The position numbers were made by a program, and so were the translations under genes. The notes beneath the pieces were generated by a model. That model was not told where the DNA came from. It saw only the letters and a list, made by a program, of their open reading frames with translations, and did no database searches. Source: Mycobacterium yunnanensis (GTDB lineage: Bacteria > Actinomycetota > Actinomycetes > Mycobacteriales > Mycobacteriaceae). From it: DNA of 64,000 nucleotides. The stretch spans positions 781,006 to 845,005 of the forward strand of contig NZ_JACKVK010000013.1 in the NCBI RefSeq assembly GCF_025823185.1, read 5' to 3'. Shown here one piece after another: positions 8,994 to 17,719 of the stretch (within the stretch, counting starts at the first letter, position 1; each line of letters starts with the position of its first letter).

Positions 8994-9197
8994 TTACGGC
9001 CGGAAGCGCTCACCCGGCCAGCGGGGGCCGCGGCGCGACACCGCCACGGCCAGCACACTGAGCCCCACCGACGCCGCGAACAGCCCGAGCACCAGGTGCC
9101 GCGGGGAGTCACCGGCGGCGAATGCCCACAGTTGCAGTCCCCCGGCGGTCAGGGCGAGCAGCCCGAAGACCAGGGCGGCCGCGCGACGTCCGGTCAT
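8994..9197 (-). CDS. Small two-helix membrane protein
   Basis: 67 residues from ATG 9197. Two hydrophobic stretches (about residues 5-24 and 32-51) are separated by a short polar loop (AAGDSPRH), and the tail is strongly basic (SRRGPRWPGERFRP). The high-G+C codon usage matches its neighbours. No family recognised. It lies between the patatin gene and the thiolase gene on the same strand, with short gaps, so co-transcription is possible. Confidence 0.55.
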   Translation of the reverse strand: MTGRRAAALVFGLLALTAGGLQLWAFAAGDSPRHLVLGLFAASVGLSVLAVAVSRRGPRWPGERFRP

Positions 9198-9255
9198 GGC
9201 TCTAGTGTGCCGCTCAACGCGCCACCTCGGGCCCGAGGTCGGCAACCGGTGACGC

Positions 9256-10401
9256 TCAGCCGATGAGCTCGACGACCGTGGCGTTGGCGGTACCGCCGCC
9301 TTCGCACATGGTCTGCAATCCGTAGCGAATCCCGTTGTCCCGCATGTGGTGAATCATCCGCGTCATGAGCACCGCCCCGGAGGCTCCCAGCGGGTGGCCC
9401 AGCGCGATCGCTCCCCCGAGCGGGTTGAGACGAGCCTCGTCGGCCCCGGTCTCGGCCAACCACGCCAGCGGCACCGGCGCGAACGCCTCGTTGACCTCGT
9501 ACACGCCCACGTCGTCGATGCCGACGCCCGCCTTGTGCAACACCTTCCGCGTCGCCGGGATCGGGCCCGTGAGCATCAACACCGGATCGGCCCCGGTGAC
9601 CGCGCCGGCACGGTAGCGCACCAGCGGGGTGAGCCCCAGGGTGACGGCGTTCTCGGCGGTGGTGACCAGCAATGCCGCTGCGCCGTCGGAGATTTGGGAC
9701 GAGTTGCCCGCGTGGATGACGCCGTCGTCTTGGAAGGCCGGCTTGAGCCCGGCGAGCTTCTCGACCGTGGTGCCCCGGCGGATTCCCTCGTCGGCGGTGA
9801 CCACGTCGGCGTCGGTGAACACCGGCACGATCTGGTCGGTGAACGCGCCCGCGTCCTGCGCGGCGGCGGCACGTTCGTGCGACCGAGCCGAGTACTCGTC
9901 CAGACTCGCACGGGACAGGCCCCACTTCGCGGCGATCATCTCCGCCGAGATGCCCTGGTTGAACGCGAAGTCGTCGTACCGTTCGAGCACTCTCGGCCCG
10001 TAGGGCATGCCGGTGGCCCGGGCCGACCCCAGCGGCACGCGGCTCATCACCTCGACCCCGCCGGCCACCACGACGTCCTGCTGCCCCGACATCACCGCGT
10101 GCACCGCGAAGTCCAGCGCCTGCTGGCTTGAGCCACAGGCCCGGTTCACCGTGGTCCCCGGAATGTGTTCCGGCCAGCCCGCGGCCAGCACCGCCCACCG
10201 GCCGATGTTGCTCGACTGGTCGCCGACCTGGGACACGCAACCCCAGATGACGTCGTCGACCACCGACGGGTCGACACCGGTGCGTTCGGCGAGTTCGGTC
10301 AGCACGACGGCCGACAGATCGGCGGCGTGCTGGGCGGACAGGCCGCCGTTGCGCTTGCCGACCGGTGTGCGCACGGCACCGACGACGACCGTCTCACGCA
10401 T
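9256..10401 (-). CDS. Thiolase (acetyl-CoA acetyltransferase family)
   Basis: 381 residues from ATG 10401. Thiolase landmarks: acyl-accepting Cys89 in VNRACGSSQQAL, the GHPLGASGA histidine near residue 333, and the C-terminal Cys in TMCEGGGTANATVVE. It catalyses CoA-dependent cleavage of 3-ketoacyl-CoA (or the reverse condensation). The length and EGIRRGTTVEKLAGLKPAF segment fit the FadA group of degradative thiolases. The start overlaps the upstream crotonase gene by 8 bases, so both are probably translated from one message; the pair looks like a beta-oxidation module whose substrate is not evident. Confidence 0.9.
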   Translation of the reverse strand: MRETVVVGAVRTPVGKRNGGLSAQHAADLSAVVLTELAERTGVDPSVVDDVIWGCVSQVGDQSSNIGRWAVLAAGWPEHIPGTTVNRACGSSQQALDFAVHAVMSGQQDVVVAGGVEVMSRVPLGSARATGMPYGPRVLERYDDFAFNQGISAEMIAAKWGLSRASLDEYSARSHERAAAAQDAGAFTDQIVPVFTDADVVTADEGIRRGTTVEKLAGLKPAFQDDGVIHAGNSSQISDGAAALLVTTAENAVTLGLTPLVRYRAGAVTGADPVLMLTGPIPATRKVLHKAGVGIDDVGVYEVNEAFAPVPLAWLAETGADEARLNPLGGAIALGHPLGASGAVLMTRMIHHMRDNGIRYGLQTMCEGGGTANATVVELIG

Positions 10402-11302
10402 CGAAGCGCACCTGATCCTTGACCGAGGGCACCACCGGCGGCGCCGTCCGCCAGTTGGGTACGCCGTCGGTCTCGTTGGCGACGGGAAAACCACCGCCGT
10501 GCAGTTGAGTCCAGTGACTGTGGTTGAGCTGATGCATCGTGAAGCACGCGTTCAGCGAGTTGTAGAACCCCTGGTTGTCCTGGGTCTGGTTGACCGATTC
10601 CTTGACCAGCAGCGCCGCCATGGTCGGCACCGTGGCGATCCGCCTGGCGAAGTCCAGTGTGCGGTCGGCGAGCTCGTCGAGCGGAAACACCTTGGACACC
10701 ATGCCGAGCTGGTAGGCCTCGTCGACCGAGAGGGTGTCACCGGTCAGCATCAACTCCTTGGTCTTGCGAGCCCCGAATTCCCAAGGGTGGGCGAAGTATT
10801 CGACGCCGCACATGCCCAGCCGGGTACCGACGACGTCGGCGAAGCGGGTGTTCTCGGCCGCGACGATCAGGTCGCACGACCACATCAGCATCAGCGCCGC
10901 GGCGTACACGTCGCCGTGTACCTGCGCCACGGTGATCTTGCGAAGGTTGCGCCACCGCAACGTGTTCTGAAAGAAGTGGTGCCACTCCTGGAGCATCAGC
11001 TTCTCCGCGCCCTGACGGGTCGCCCCGCCGGAGCGGAAGCTGGGGTGTTGCCCGGGCCCCGGTGCGTATTCCGCCATCGCCTGCTTGGACCCGAGGTCGT
11101 GCCCGGAGGAGAACATCGGCCCGTGGCCGCCGAGGATCACCACGCGAACGTCGTCGTCGGCCTCGGCTCGCAGGAACGCCTCATTGAGTTCGACGAGCAG
11201 ACCGCGCTGCTGGGCGTTGCGCTGGTCGGGGCGGTTCAGCATGATTCGGGCGATCGTGCCCTCGTCGAAGGTCTCATACGTCACGAAGCGGTAGTCGGCC
11301 AT
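10394..11302 (-). CDS. Crotonase-family protein (enoyl-CoA hydratase-like)
   Basis: 302 residues. The crotonase N-terminal fold (ARIMLNRPDQRNAQ, about 18-31) and oxyanion-hole loop FSSGHDLGS (about 64-72) are present, as is the C-terminal TGDTLSVDEAYQLGMVSKVFPLDEL. In the central segment where hydratases carry two catalytic glutamates the sequence reads RLGMCGVEYFAHPWEFG, and neither glutamate aligns obviously by eye. The protein may therefore have another crotonase activity. It is longer than typical EchA proteins, with an insertion around residues 75-105. It precedes and overlaps the thiolase gene. Confidence 0.82.
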   Translation of the reverse strand: MADYRFVTYETFDEGTIARIMLNRPDQRNAQQRGLLVELNEAFLRAEADDDVRVVILGGHGPMFSSGHDLGSKQAMAEYAPGPGQHPSFRSGGATRQGAEKLMLQEWHHFFQNTLRWRNLRKITVAQVHGDVYAAALMLMWSCDLIVAAENTRFADVVGTRLGMCGVEYFAHPWEFGARKTKELMLTGDTLSVDEAYQLGMVSKVFPLDELADRTLDFARRIATVPTMAALLVKESVNQTQDNQGFYNSLNACFTMHQLNHSHWTQLHGGGFPVANETDGVPNWRTAPPVVPSVKDQVRFDA

Positions 11303-11346
11303 GCCTGGCGACTCTATTACCCCCGCGGGTAGGGCATCCTTGGCGC

Positions 11347-12000
11347 GTGAGCGTCGACGCCCTGCTGGAAACCATCCCGCCGATCGCGGTGTACCTCGTC
11401 GTCGGATTCGTGATCGGCCTGGAAAGCCTGGGCATCCCGCTGCCCGGTGAGATCGCCCTGGTCAGCGCGGCGCTGCTGGCCTCACGGCACACCCTCGACG
11501 TCAACCCCGCCGGGGTCGCGGCAGCGGCCACCATCGGCGCCATCGTCGGCGACACCATCGGCTACTCGATCGGGCACCGGTACGGCATGAGCTTGTTCGA
11601 ACGGCTGGGCCGGCGCTTCCCCAAGCACTTCGGCCCCGGCCACGTCGCTCTGGCCAAGCAGCTCTTCACGCGGTGGGGCGTCTGGGCGGTGTTCTTCGGC
11701 CGCTTCATGGCGCTGCTGCGGATCTTCGCCGGGCCCTTGGCCGGCGCATTGAAGATGCCGTACCGAAAGTTCTTGGTGGCCAATGCAACCGGCGCGGTGG
11801 TCTGGGCAGGCGGAACCACGGCCGTCGTCTACTACCTCGGGCTGGCCGCCGAGAAGTGGCTGTCGCGGTTTTCCTGGGTCGCGCTCGTCGTCGCCGTGGT
11901 GATCGGCGTCGTCTTCACTCTGGTGATGAAGGAGCGCACCGGCAAGGCCATCGCCGCGCTGGAAGACGAGCACGACTGGGACACGCTGCGCCGCGACTGA
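11347..12000 (+). CDS. DedA-family membrane protein
   Basis: 217 residues from a GTG start. Four to six hydrophobic segments flank the DedA (SNARE-associated/VTT) motifs: a re-entrant loop ESLGIPLPGEIALVSAALLA (about 26-45), GDTIGYSIGHRYG (about 69), and FFGRFMALLRIFAGPLAGALKMPYRKF (about 118-144) containing the conserved Phe-x-Arg and Gly-rich turn. DedA proteins act in the inner membrane; several transport or flip undecaprenyl phosphate or phospholipids. It is divergent from the crotonase-thiolase pair, with only 44 bases between. Confidence 0.88.
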   Translation: MSVDALLETIPPIAVYLVVGFVIGLESLGIPLPGEIALVSAALLASRHTLDVNPAGVAAAATIGAIVGDTIGYSIGHRYGMSLFERLGRRFPKHFGPGHVALAKQLFTRWGVWAVFFGRFMALLRIFAGPLAGALKMPYRKFLVANATGAVVWAGGTTAVVYYLGLAAEKWLSRFSWVALVVAVVIGVVFTLVMKERTGKAIAALEDEHDWDTLRRD

Positions 12001-12007
12001 GGACGAC

Positions 12008-13777
12008 CTACAGGTCGAGTATCAGCTCGCCGTCGGGCGTCGAACAGCAGATCAACACGTTTCCCCGAGCGGCCGGTTCGAGCGGCTCTGGGTCGTAGCG
12101 GACCGATCCCGCCACCACGGCCGTCTCGCAGTTGTGACAGACGCCCGTCCGGCACGACCAGCGAACCGGGACGTCGCACGCCTCGGCGAAGTCCAGCAGG
12201 CTCGCGTAGGCGGGCCCCCACGGCACGGTAAGACCACTGCGGGCGAACCCGACGTCTGGTCCCTGGCCCGGTTGCCCCGCCGGTGGATGCGGCGAGACCG
12301 CCGGGCCCGCGGCGATGCCCGGCGTGAGACCCGCCGTGGCACCGAAGGTTTCGCTGTGGACGCGCTCGGGTGCCAACCCGTAGGCGGTGAGCGCGGCCGT
12401 CAGGGTCGTCATGAAGTCGACGGGGCCGCACAGATAGGCCTCGGCATCCTTGGGCGGCCCGAGAGCCTCCACTGCGTCGGCCGAGATCCGGCCGGTGCCG
12501 GTGTAGTCGACGCCGACCCGGTCGGTGGCCGCCGGCCGGCTGTAGAAGACGTGCGACCGCCCACCGGGCAGCCGACCGATCAGCTCGTGGCATTCGGCGG
12601 CGAACGCGTCGGCGCCACCGTCGCGGGCGCCGTGCAGCCACCACACCTTTCTGGTGGAGCGCGCCTCGACGAGCGCGTGCAGCATCGACAGCACCGGAGT
12701 GATCCCCACGCCGGCGGACACCAGCAGCACCGGCGGGCCGTGCGGGTCCTCGGCCAGGGCCAGCGCGAAGGTGCCGCGCGGCGCGGCGACGTCGACGAGG
12801 TCGCCCACCCGCACTCCGGTGTGCAGGAACCCGCTGCCGCGGCCCAGGGGTTCCCGCTTGACGCCGATTCGGTAGCTCCCCGCCCCGGGCGGGTTGGACA
12901 GTGAGTAGTTCCGCAGGACCGCCGCGCCTTCGGCATCGGGGTGCAGGCGCACGGTAATCGACTGTCCGGGTGCCCACGTCGGCAACCGGCCGCCGTCGGG
13001 GTCGGCCAGCGTCAGCGACCGGACTTCGGAACTCTCGTCGCGTACCGAGGTGACGCGCAGCGGCCGGAAGCCCGGCCACGCCGGCGGCGGGGCACTGGCC
13101 GCCGCGGTCAGCCCGGTGTTTCCCGCCGACCCGTCGCCCTGGGCGGCCAGGCTCTGCAGCGACGTCCTCCACCCCGGGCTCAGCGCGGGCACCCGTAGCG
13201 CGCGCTCGAGGCTGTCGCGCGGATGGTCGGGTAGGTACAGCAGGGCGTCGATCTCGGCGACGGTCACCCCTTCGGGTCCCGAAGCGATCTTCTCGACGTC
13301 CTGCCCGGCGCACACCTCGCCCACGGTCAGCACGCGCAGGTAGAACCCGGGCCGACGATGCGACACCAGCAGCGCGGCCATGCTGGGCACGCCAACCCGC
13401 ATGCCGACGCGATAGCAGGTGACGCGCGGCTGGGTGACCTCGAACTCGGCCGTGCCGATCCGGTAGCGGTCGCCGATGCAGACCTCGTCGTCCGGCAGCC
13501 CGTCGACGGTGAAGTTCTCGCCAAAGTGCCCGGGCGCCAAGTCGTCACGACCGAATTCGGCATTCCAGTGTCGATAGGACTCCAGTTGGTACACCAGCAC
13601 GGCCCGGTTCTCGCCGCCGTGCCCACCGAGGTCGCCCTGTCCGTCGCCGTCGACGTTGAGGTGACGCACCATTCGAGGTCCGTCGACGGGAGCCTTCCAC
13701 GCGCCGGTGTGCACGACCCGGCCGTTCCAGTCGACGTCGGTGGGCAGGCCGACGTTCAGCGAGATCAGCTCGGCCAT
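12008..13777 (-). CDS. MOSC domain - ferredoxin reductase - 2Fe-2S ferredoxin fusion
   Basis: 589 residues from ATG 13777. Domain order: MOSC domain (about 1-215; GDLGGHGGENRAVLVYQLESY, GENFTVDGL, and a cysteine in VTCYRVGMR), an FAD/NAD(P)-binding oxidoreductase (about 240-470; RNYSLSNPPG for FAD, VSAGVGITPVLSML for the nucleotide, YLCGPVDFM), and a plant-type 2Fe-2S ferredoxin (about 505-589; C-x4-C-x2-C in SCRTGVCHNC plus CCS). MOSC proteins of the YiiM/mARC type bind molybdenum cofactor and reduce N-hydroxylated compounds using such electron-transfer domains, so this is a self-sufficient reductase by inference. Long upstream in-frame sequence was rejected as non-coding. Confidence 0.88.
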   Translation of the reverse strand: MAELISLNVGLPTDVDWNGRVVHTGAWKAPVDGPRMVRHLNVDGDGQGDLGGHGGENRAVLVYQLESYRHWNAEFGRDDLAPGHFGENFTVDGLPDDEVCIGDRYRIGTAEFEVTQPRVTCYRVGMRVGVPSMAALLVSHRRPGFYLRVLTVGEVCAGQDVEKIASGPEGVTVAEIDALLYLPDHPRDSLERALRVPALSPGWRTSLQSLAAQGDGSAGNTGLTAAASAPPPAWPGFRPLRVTSVRDESSEVRSLTLADPDGGRLPTWAPGQSITVRLHPDAEGAAVLRNYSLSNPPGAGSYRIGVKREPLGRGSGFLHTGVRVGDLVDVAAPRGTFALALAEDPHGPPVLLVSAGVGITPVLSMLHALVEARSTRKVWWLHGARDGGADAFAAECHELIGRLPGGRSHVFYSRPAATDRVGVDYTGTGRISADAVEALGPPKDAEAYLCGPVDFMTTLTAALTAYGLAPERVHSETFGATAGLTPGIAAGPAVSPHPPAGQPGQGPDVGFARSGLTVPWGPAYASLLDFAEACDVPVRWSCRTGVCHNCETAVVAGSVRYDPEPLEPAARGNVLICCSTPDGELILDL

Positions 13778-13843
13778 CGCCGTCACCCTTCCGTCGCCTT
13801 CTGCAGAACATAACCCCGCCGGCCCGGGCGTACTGTCGAATGC

Positions 13844-14698
13844 GTGGCCCTGCCTGGATTGACGACGGTGCGCGACGGGCTGGGTCAGCGCCTGTTCGGG
13901 ATGGTGGCGGGCCCCGAGGGCCCCCAGAACCGGGCCCGAATTCACGACACTCCCGGCCCGCGATGGTTCGGTGAGGACCGCCCGATCAGACAGGTGCACG
14001 GCGACGCGTCGATGTTCGTCGGAGGCCTGCGCGCGCTGCTGCTGCAATCGCTGCACCCCTTGGCGATGGCGGGTGTGGCCGAGCACTCCGACTATCGCGG
14101 AGACCCGTGGGGACGGTTGCAACGCACCAGCACGTTCCTGGCCGTCACCACGTTCGGCCCGGCCGACGACGCCCAGCGCGCCGTCGACAAGGTCCGCGGC
14201 ATCCACCGTCGCGTGCACGGTGTCGCCGCCGACGGCCGCCCGTACGAGGCGTCCGACCCGCACCTGCTGGAATGGGTGCACGTCGCCGAAGTCGACAGCT
14301 TCCTTCGCGCACACCAGCTCTACGGCGCCGAGCCCTTGGATCAGGACGGCCGCGACGGGTACGTCGCCGACACCGCGCGGGTCGCCGCCGCACTCGGGGT
14401 CGTCGACCCACCGCGGACCGAAGCCGAACTGCGACAACGAATCTCGGACTACCGACCGGAGCTCACCGGCACGCCCGCCGCGCGCGAGGCGGCCAAGTTC
14501 CTGCTGCTCACTCCCCCGCTGCCGCTGCTGGCCAAGCCGCCGTATGCAATCCTGGCCGCCACCTCGGTCGCGATGCTGCCGGCGTGGGCCCGGTTGCCGC
14601 TGCGACTGCCGTATCTACCGCCGTTGGAGGCCACGGCCGTGCGGGTCGCCGGGCGCACGCTGGTCGGTGGCATCCGCTGGGCCCTGGCCCGCGGCTGA
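13844..14698 (+). CDS. Oxygenase MpaB-family protein (DUF2236)
   Basis: 284 residues, GTG start. It has the DUF2236 pattern of mycobacterial MpaB-like proteins: QVHGDASMFVGGLRALLLQSLHPLAMAGVAEHSDYRGDPWGRLQRT (about 46-91) with the conserved histidines, and LLEWVHVAEVDSFLRAHQLYG (about 142-162). Relatives include heme-containing latex-clearing oxygenase Lcp and fungal MpaB, and the conserved histidines are candidates for heme or metal ligation. The hydrophobic C-terminal third suggests membrane association. The substrate is not known; steroid or lipid catabolism is suggested by the genes that follow. Confidence 0.8.
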   Translation: MALPGLTTVRDGLGQRLFGMVAGPEGPQNRARIHDTPGPRWFGEDRPIRQVHGDASMFVGGLRALLLQSLHPLAMAGVAEHSDYRGDPWGRLQRTSTFLAVTTFGPADDAQRAVDKVRGIHRRVHGVAADGRPYEASDPHLLEWVHVAEVDSFLRAHQLYGAEPLDQDGRDGYVADTARVAAALGVVDPPRTEAELRQRISDYRPELTGTPAAREAAKFLLLTPPLPLLAKPPYAILAATSVAMLPAWARLPLRLPYLPPLEATAVRVAGRTLVGGIRWALARG

Positions 14699-14703
14699 CA
14701 CGT

Positions 14704-15594
14704 TCACACGGGAATCGTCGTCCCCGTTTCCCTTTCGGCGAAGGCGACCAGCCGAGCAGCCGCCTCGTAGTCACACGCCTCGGCCGAGCGACCGCTCAGG
14801 GTGGGGGCGCCCTTGAGCCCGAGCCGACTGTCGATGCCGACGTAACTGCCCGGCGGGATCGGCTCGCTGATGCAGTACAGCGTGGGCGCCGCACCGGCGT
14901 CGGTGTCGTTTGCCAGCACGTCGGCCGCGGTCTTGGCCACGGTGTGGACCACGGCCATCAGACCCTTGTCGGAGAGGTTGGTCAGGTTGGAGGCGACCCA
15001 CCCTGGGTGGGTCAGCTGGCTGGTCACCGGCGAGCCGGCCAGGCGCAACCGGCGGTCGAGTTCCAGACCCCAGAGCATCACCGCCAGCTTGGACCGGGCG
15101 TACGCCGGAAACGCCGACCACTTCCGGGTCCGGAGGTGCGGATCGTCGTCAGCGATCTTCCCGGTCTTGTGCGCGTCGGAGGCGACGTTGACGATCGTCG
15201 AGCGCACCCGCGGCAGCAGCAGATTCGTCAGCGCGAAGGGTCCGAGGAAGTTGGTGCCCAGGGTCATCTCGAAGCCGTCGACGGTGTCCGAACGGCGTTG
15301 GGCGACCACACCGGCGTTGTTCACCAGCACGTCGACGTCACCGTCCAGGCGGTCCGAAAAGGCCCGCACCGACGACAAGTCGGCGAGGTCCAGCTTGACC
15401 ACCGACGTGTCACCACCGATCTCGGCGGCACGTTGGGCGCCCAACTCGACGTTGCGGACGGCAAGGATCACGTGCGCGCCGGCGCGGGTGAGCGCAGCCG
15501 CCGTGGCGAGGCCGACGCCGTTGGTGGCTCCGGTGACGACGATGCGCTTGCCGGTGAGATTGCCGAGTCGGTAGGGCGACCAGTGAGATGTCAC
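14704..15594 (-). CDS. Short-chain dehydrogenase/reductase
   Basis: NAD(P)-dependent SDR, 296 residues from GTG 15594; an ATG 13 codons upstream would leave only 18 bases before the divergent gene. The Rossmann motif is VTGATNGVGLATA (TGxxxGxG), with the structural NNAG (LVNNAGVVAQ), and catalytic Ser/Tyr/Lys in NVASDAH and YARSK. The long C-terminal region and THPGWVASNL resemble retinol-dehydrogenase-like and LPOR-like SDRs of mycobacteria. The substrate is unknown. It converges on the MpaB gene with a 5-base gap. Confidence 0.88.
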   Translation of the reverse strand: MTSHWSPYRLGNLTGKRIVVTGATNGVGLATAAALTRAGAHVILAVRNVELGAQRAAEIGGDTSVVKLDLADLSSVRAFSDRLDGDVDVLVNNAGVVAQRRSDTVDGFEMTLGTNFLGPFALTNLLLPRVRSTIVNVASDAHKTGKIADDDPHLRTRKWSAFPAYARSKLAVMLWGLELDRRLRLAGSPVTSQLTHPGWVASNLTNLSDKGLMAVVHTVAKTAADVLANDTDAGAAPTLYCISEPIPPGSYVGIDSRLGLKGAPTLSGRSAEACDYEAAARLVAFAERETGTTIPV

Positions 15595-15651
15595 GGTCGT
15601 CAGATTAACCACGTGCGCTGAACCGGTGACCAATTCGGCTCGACGACCGTA

Positions 15652-16104
15652 ATGTCAGACGGGATGGACAGCGCCCGGCACGTCGAGAACCTGGTGTACT
15701 CCTATGCCGAACTCTTCGACGCTGGCGATCTGGACGGGGTGGCCGCGCTGTTCGAACACGGCCGCATCTGCGGCGTCGACGGCGGCGGGCCGGAGACGGT
15801 GTTCACCGGCAGCGCCGGCGTGCGAGGGATGTACGAGATGGCGGTGCGCTTGCACGACGACGGGGCGCCGCTGACCAAGCACCTCACCACCAACGTGCGG
15901 GTCGAGGTCGACGACGAGGCCGGGACCGCACGCTCGAGCGCCTACTACTGCGTGGTGCAGGCGACCCCCGACTTGCCGCTGCAGGTGATCGTGACGGGCC
16001 GCTACCGCGACACGTTCCGCCGTCTCGACGGCACGTGGTGGTTCGACACGCGCACCATGTTCGTCGACCAGATCGGCGACGTCAGACGGCATCTCAAGTT
16101 CTGA
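15652..16104 (+). CDS. SnoaL/NTF2-like protein
   Basis: 150 residues folding as the NTF2-like cone (SnoaL-4 type): N-terminal helices with YSYAELFDAGDLDGVAALFEHGRI, then a beta-sheet with KHLTTNVRVEVDDEAGTARSSAYYCVVQA and the closing DTFRRLDGTWWFDTRTMFVDQIGD. Such proteins are isomerases, dehydratases or ring hydroxylating dioxygenase small-subunit relatives; in mycobacteria many sit in steroid gene clusters. The stop is 7 bases before the flavoprotein gene, so they form one operon with the second SDR. Confidence 0.82.
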   Translation: MSDGMDSARHVENLVYSYAELFDAGDLDGVAALFEHGRICGVDGGGPETVFTGSAGVRGMYEMAVRLHDDGAPLTKHLTTNVRVEVDDEAGTARSSAYYCVVQATPDLPLQVIVTGRYRDTFRRLDGTWWFDTRTMFVDQIGDVRRHLKF

Positions 16105-16111
16105 CCGCACC

Positions 16112-17686
16112 GTGGACACCATGACCGGGACGAGCGACGCACCCGAACAATGGGACGAGACGGTCGACGTGGTGGTCGTCGGCTCGGGCGGAGGCATCAC
16201 CGGCGCCTACACCGCCGCCCGCGAGGGGCTCTCGGTGGCCCTGGTCGAGGCCTCCGACAAGCTCGGCGGCACGACGGCGTTCTCGGGTGGCGGCGGCATG
16301 TGGTTTCCGTGCAACCCGGTGCTGCGACGCGCAGGCGTCGACGACACGATCGCCGACGCGCTGACCTACTTCCACGCCGTGGTCGGCGACCGCACGCCAC
16401 GAGATCTACAGCGGGCCTACGTCGAGGGCGGCGCCCGCCTCGTGGAGTACCTCGAGCGCGACGAGTCGTTCGCGTTCAAGGTGCTGCCGTGGCCCGACTA
16501 CTTCGGCTCGGCCCCGTGCGCGCGTCTGGACGGCATGCGCCACATCGTGTCGCGGGCGCTGCACTCCGAGGTCCTGGGCCCCTTCGCCGACCGCATCCGC
16601 GGACCGCTCGACACCGAGCGGCTCGGGGCACCCGCACCCGAATTGCTCACCGGCGGAAGGGCTCTCATCGGGCGCCTACTCGCCGCCCTGCTACGCCATC
16701 CGCACGCCGCGGTGCACGTCGAGTCCCCGCTGAGCGACCTCGTCGTCTCCGACGGCACGGTCACCGGAGCCGTCGTCCAGCGCCACGGAGCCGCGGTGTG
16801 GATTCGGGCTCGCCGGGGCGTGCTGCTGGCGGCCGGCGGATTCGAGCACGATGACGAGATGCGCGAAACCTTTCGCGTGCCAGGACGTTCGGCGGACTCC
16901 ATGGGCGCGACGGAGAACACCGGCGCGGCCCACCGGGCGGCCGTCGGCGTCGGGGCCGCCGTCGACCTGATGGATCAGGCCTGGTGGTCACCGGGCCTGA
17001 CGCACCCCGACGGCCGGTCCACCTTCTCCCTCGGGGCGACGGGCGGCATCTTCGTCGACTCGCGAGGCCGGCGATTCGTCAACGAGTCGGCCCCCTATGA
17101 CCGGCTGGGCCGCGACGTCGTGGCTCACCTCGCCACCGGAGTCGCGCGGTTGCCGTTCTGGATGGTCTACGACGACACCGGCGGTGAGATCCCGCCGCTG
17201 CTGTCGACGAGCGTCTCCCTCGTCGAACCCGAGCGCTACCGCGCGGCGGGGCTGTGGCATACCGCCGACACCGTCGAAGCACTCGCCGAGGCGATCGGCG
17301 TGCCGCCCGGCCACCTAATCGACACCGTGTCGCGCTTCAACGAATTGGCCGCCGACGGCACCGACCGAGACTTCGGCCGCGGCGACGAGGCCTACGACCG
17401 CGCCTTCACCGGCGGCGCGTCACCGCTGGTTCCCCTGGTCCGACCGCCCTATCACGCCGCCTCATTCGGCCTGTCCGACCTCGGCACGAAGGGCGGGTTG
17501 CGCACCGACTGCGACGCGCGGGTCCTCGACGCCTCGGGCCGGCCAATACCTGGCCTGTACGCCGCGGGCAACACCATGGCCGCGGTCAGCGGGACCGTCT
17601 ACCCGGGCGGCGGAAATCCGATCGGCGCGTCGATGTTGTTCAGCCACCTCGCCGCACTGCACATGGCGTCTTCCACGACTGCCTGA
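16112..17686 (+). CDS. FAD-dependent 3-ketosteroid dehydrogenase-like flavoprotein
   Basis: 524 residues, GTG start (ATG 9 bases on is equally possible). The N-terminal FAD-binding motif VVVVGSGGGITGAYTAAREGLSVALVEASDKLGGTT and C-terminal GLYAAGNTMAAVSGTVYPGGGNPIGASMLFS match the KstD / fumarate reductase flavoprotein family, as do GGMWFPCNPVL and GATGGIFVDSRGRRFVNESAPYDRL. KstD enzymes introduce double bonds into steroid ring A. Key Tyr residues cannot be assigned by eye, so 3-ketosteroid specificity is inferred from overall similarity and the surrounding SDR and NTF2-like genes. Confidence 0.82.
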   Translation: MDTMTGTSDAPEQWDETVDVVVVGSGGGITGAYTAAREGLSVALVEASDKLGGTTAFSGGGGMWFPCNPVLRRAGVDDTIADALTYFHAVVGDRTPRDLQRAYVEGGARLVEYLERDESFAFKVLPWPDYFGSAPCARLDGMRHIVSRALHSEVLGPFADRIRGPLDTERLGAPAPELLTGGRALIGRLLAALLRHPHAAVHVESPLSDLVVSDGTVTGAVVQRHGAAVWIRARRGVLLAAGGFEHDDEMRETFRVPGRSADSMGATENTGAAHRAAVGVGAAVDLMDQAWWSPGLTHPDGRSTFSLGATGGIFVDSRGRRFVNESAPYDRLGRDVVAHLATGVARLPFWMVYDDTGGEIPPLLSTSVSLVEPERYRAAGLWHTADTVEALAEAIGVPPGHLIDTVSRFNELAADGTDRDFGRGDEAYDRAFTGGASPLVPLVRPPYHAASFGLSDLGTKGGLRTDCDARVLDASGRPIPGLYAAGNTMAAVSGTVYPGGGNPIGASMLFSHLAALHMASSTTA

Positions 17687-17719
17687 CACTGGCGCCGCCG
17701 ACGGGCATCATTGGCGGCC

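Noticed and set aside
13778..14437. 220-codon N-terminal extension of the MOSC fusion
   Set aside because: It is antisense to the MpaB gene and lacks any domain; ATG 13777 directly precedes the MOSC fold.
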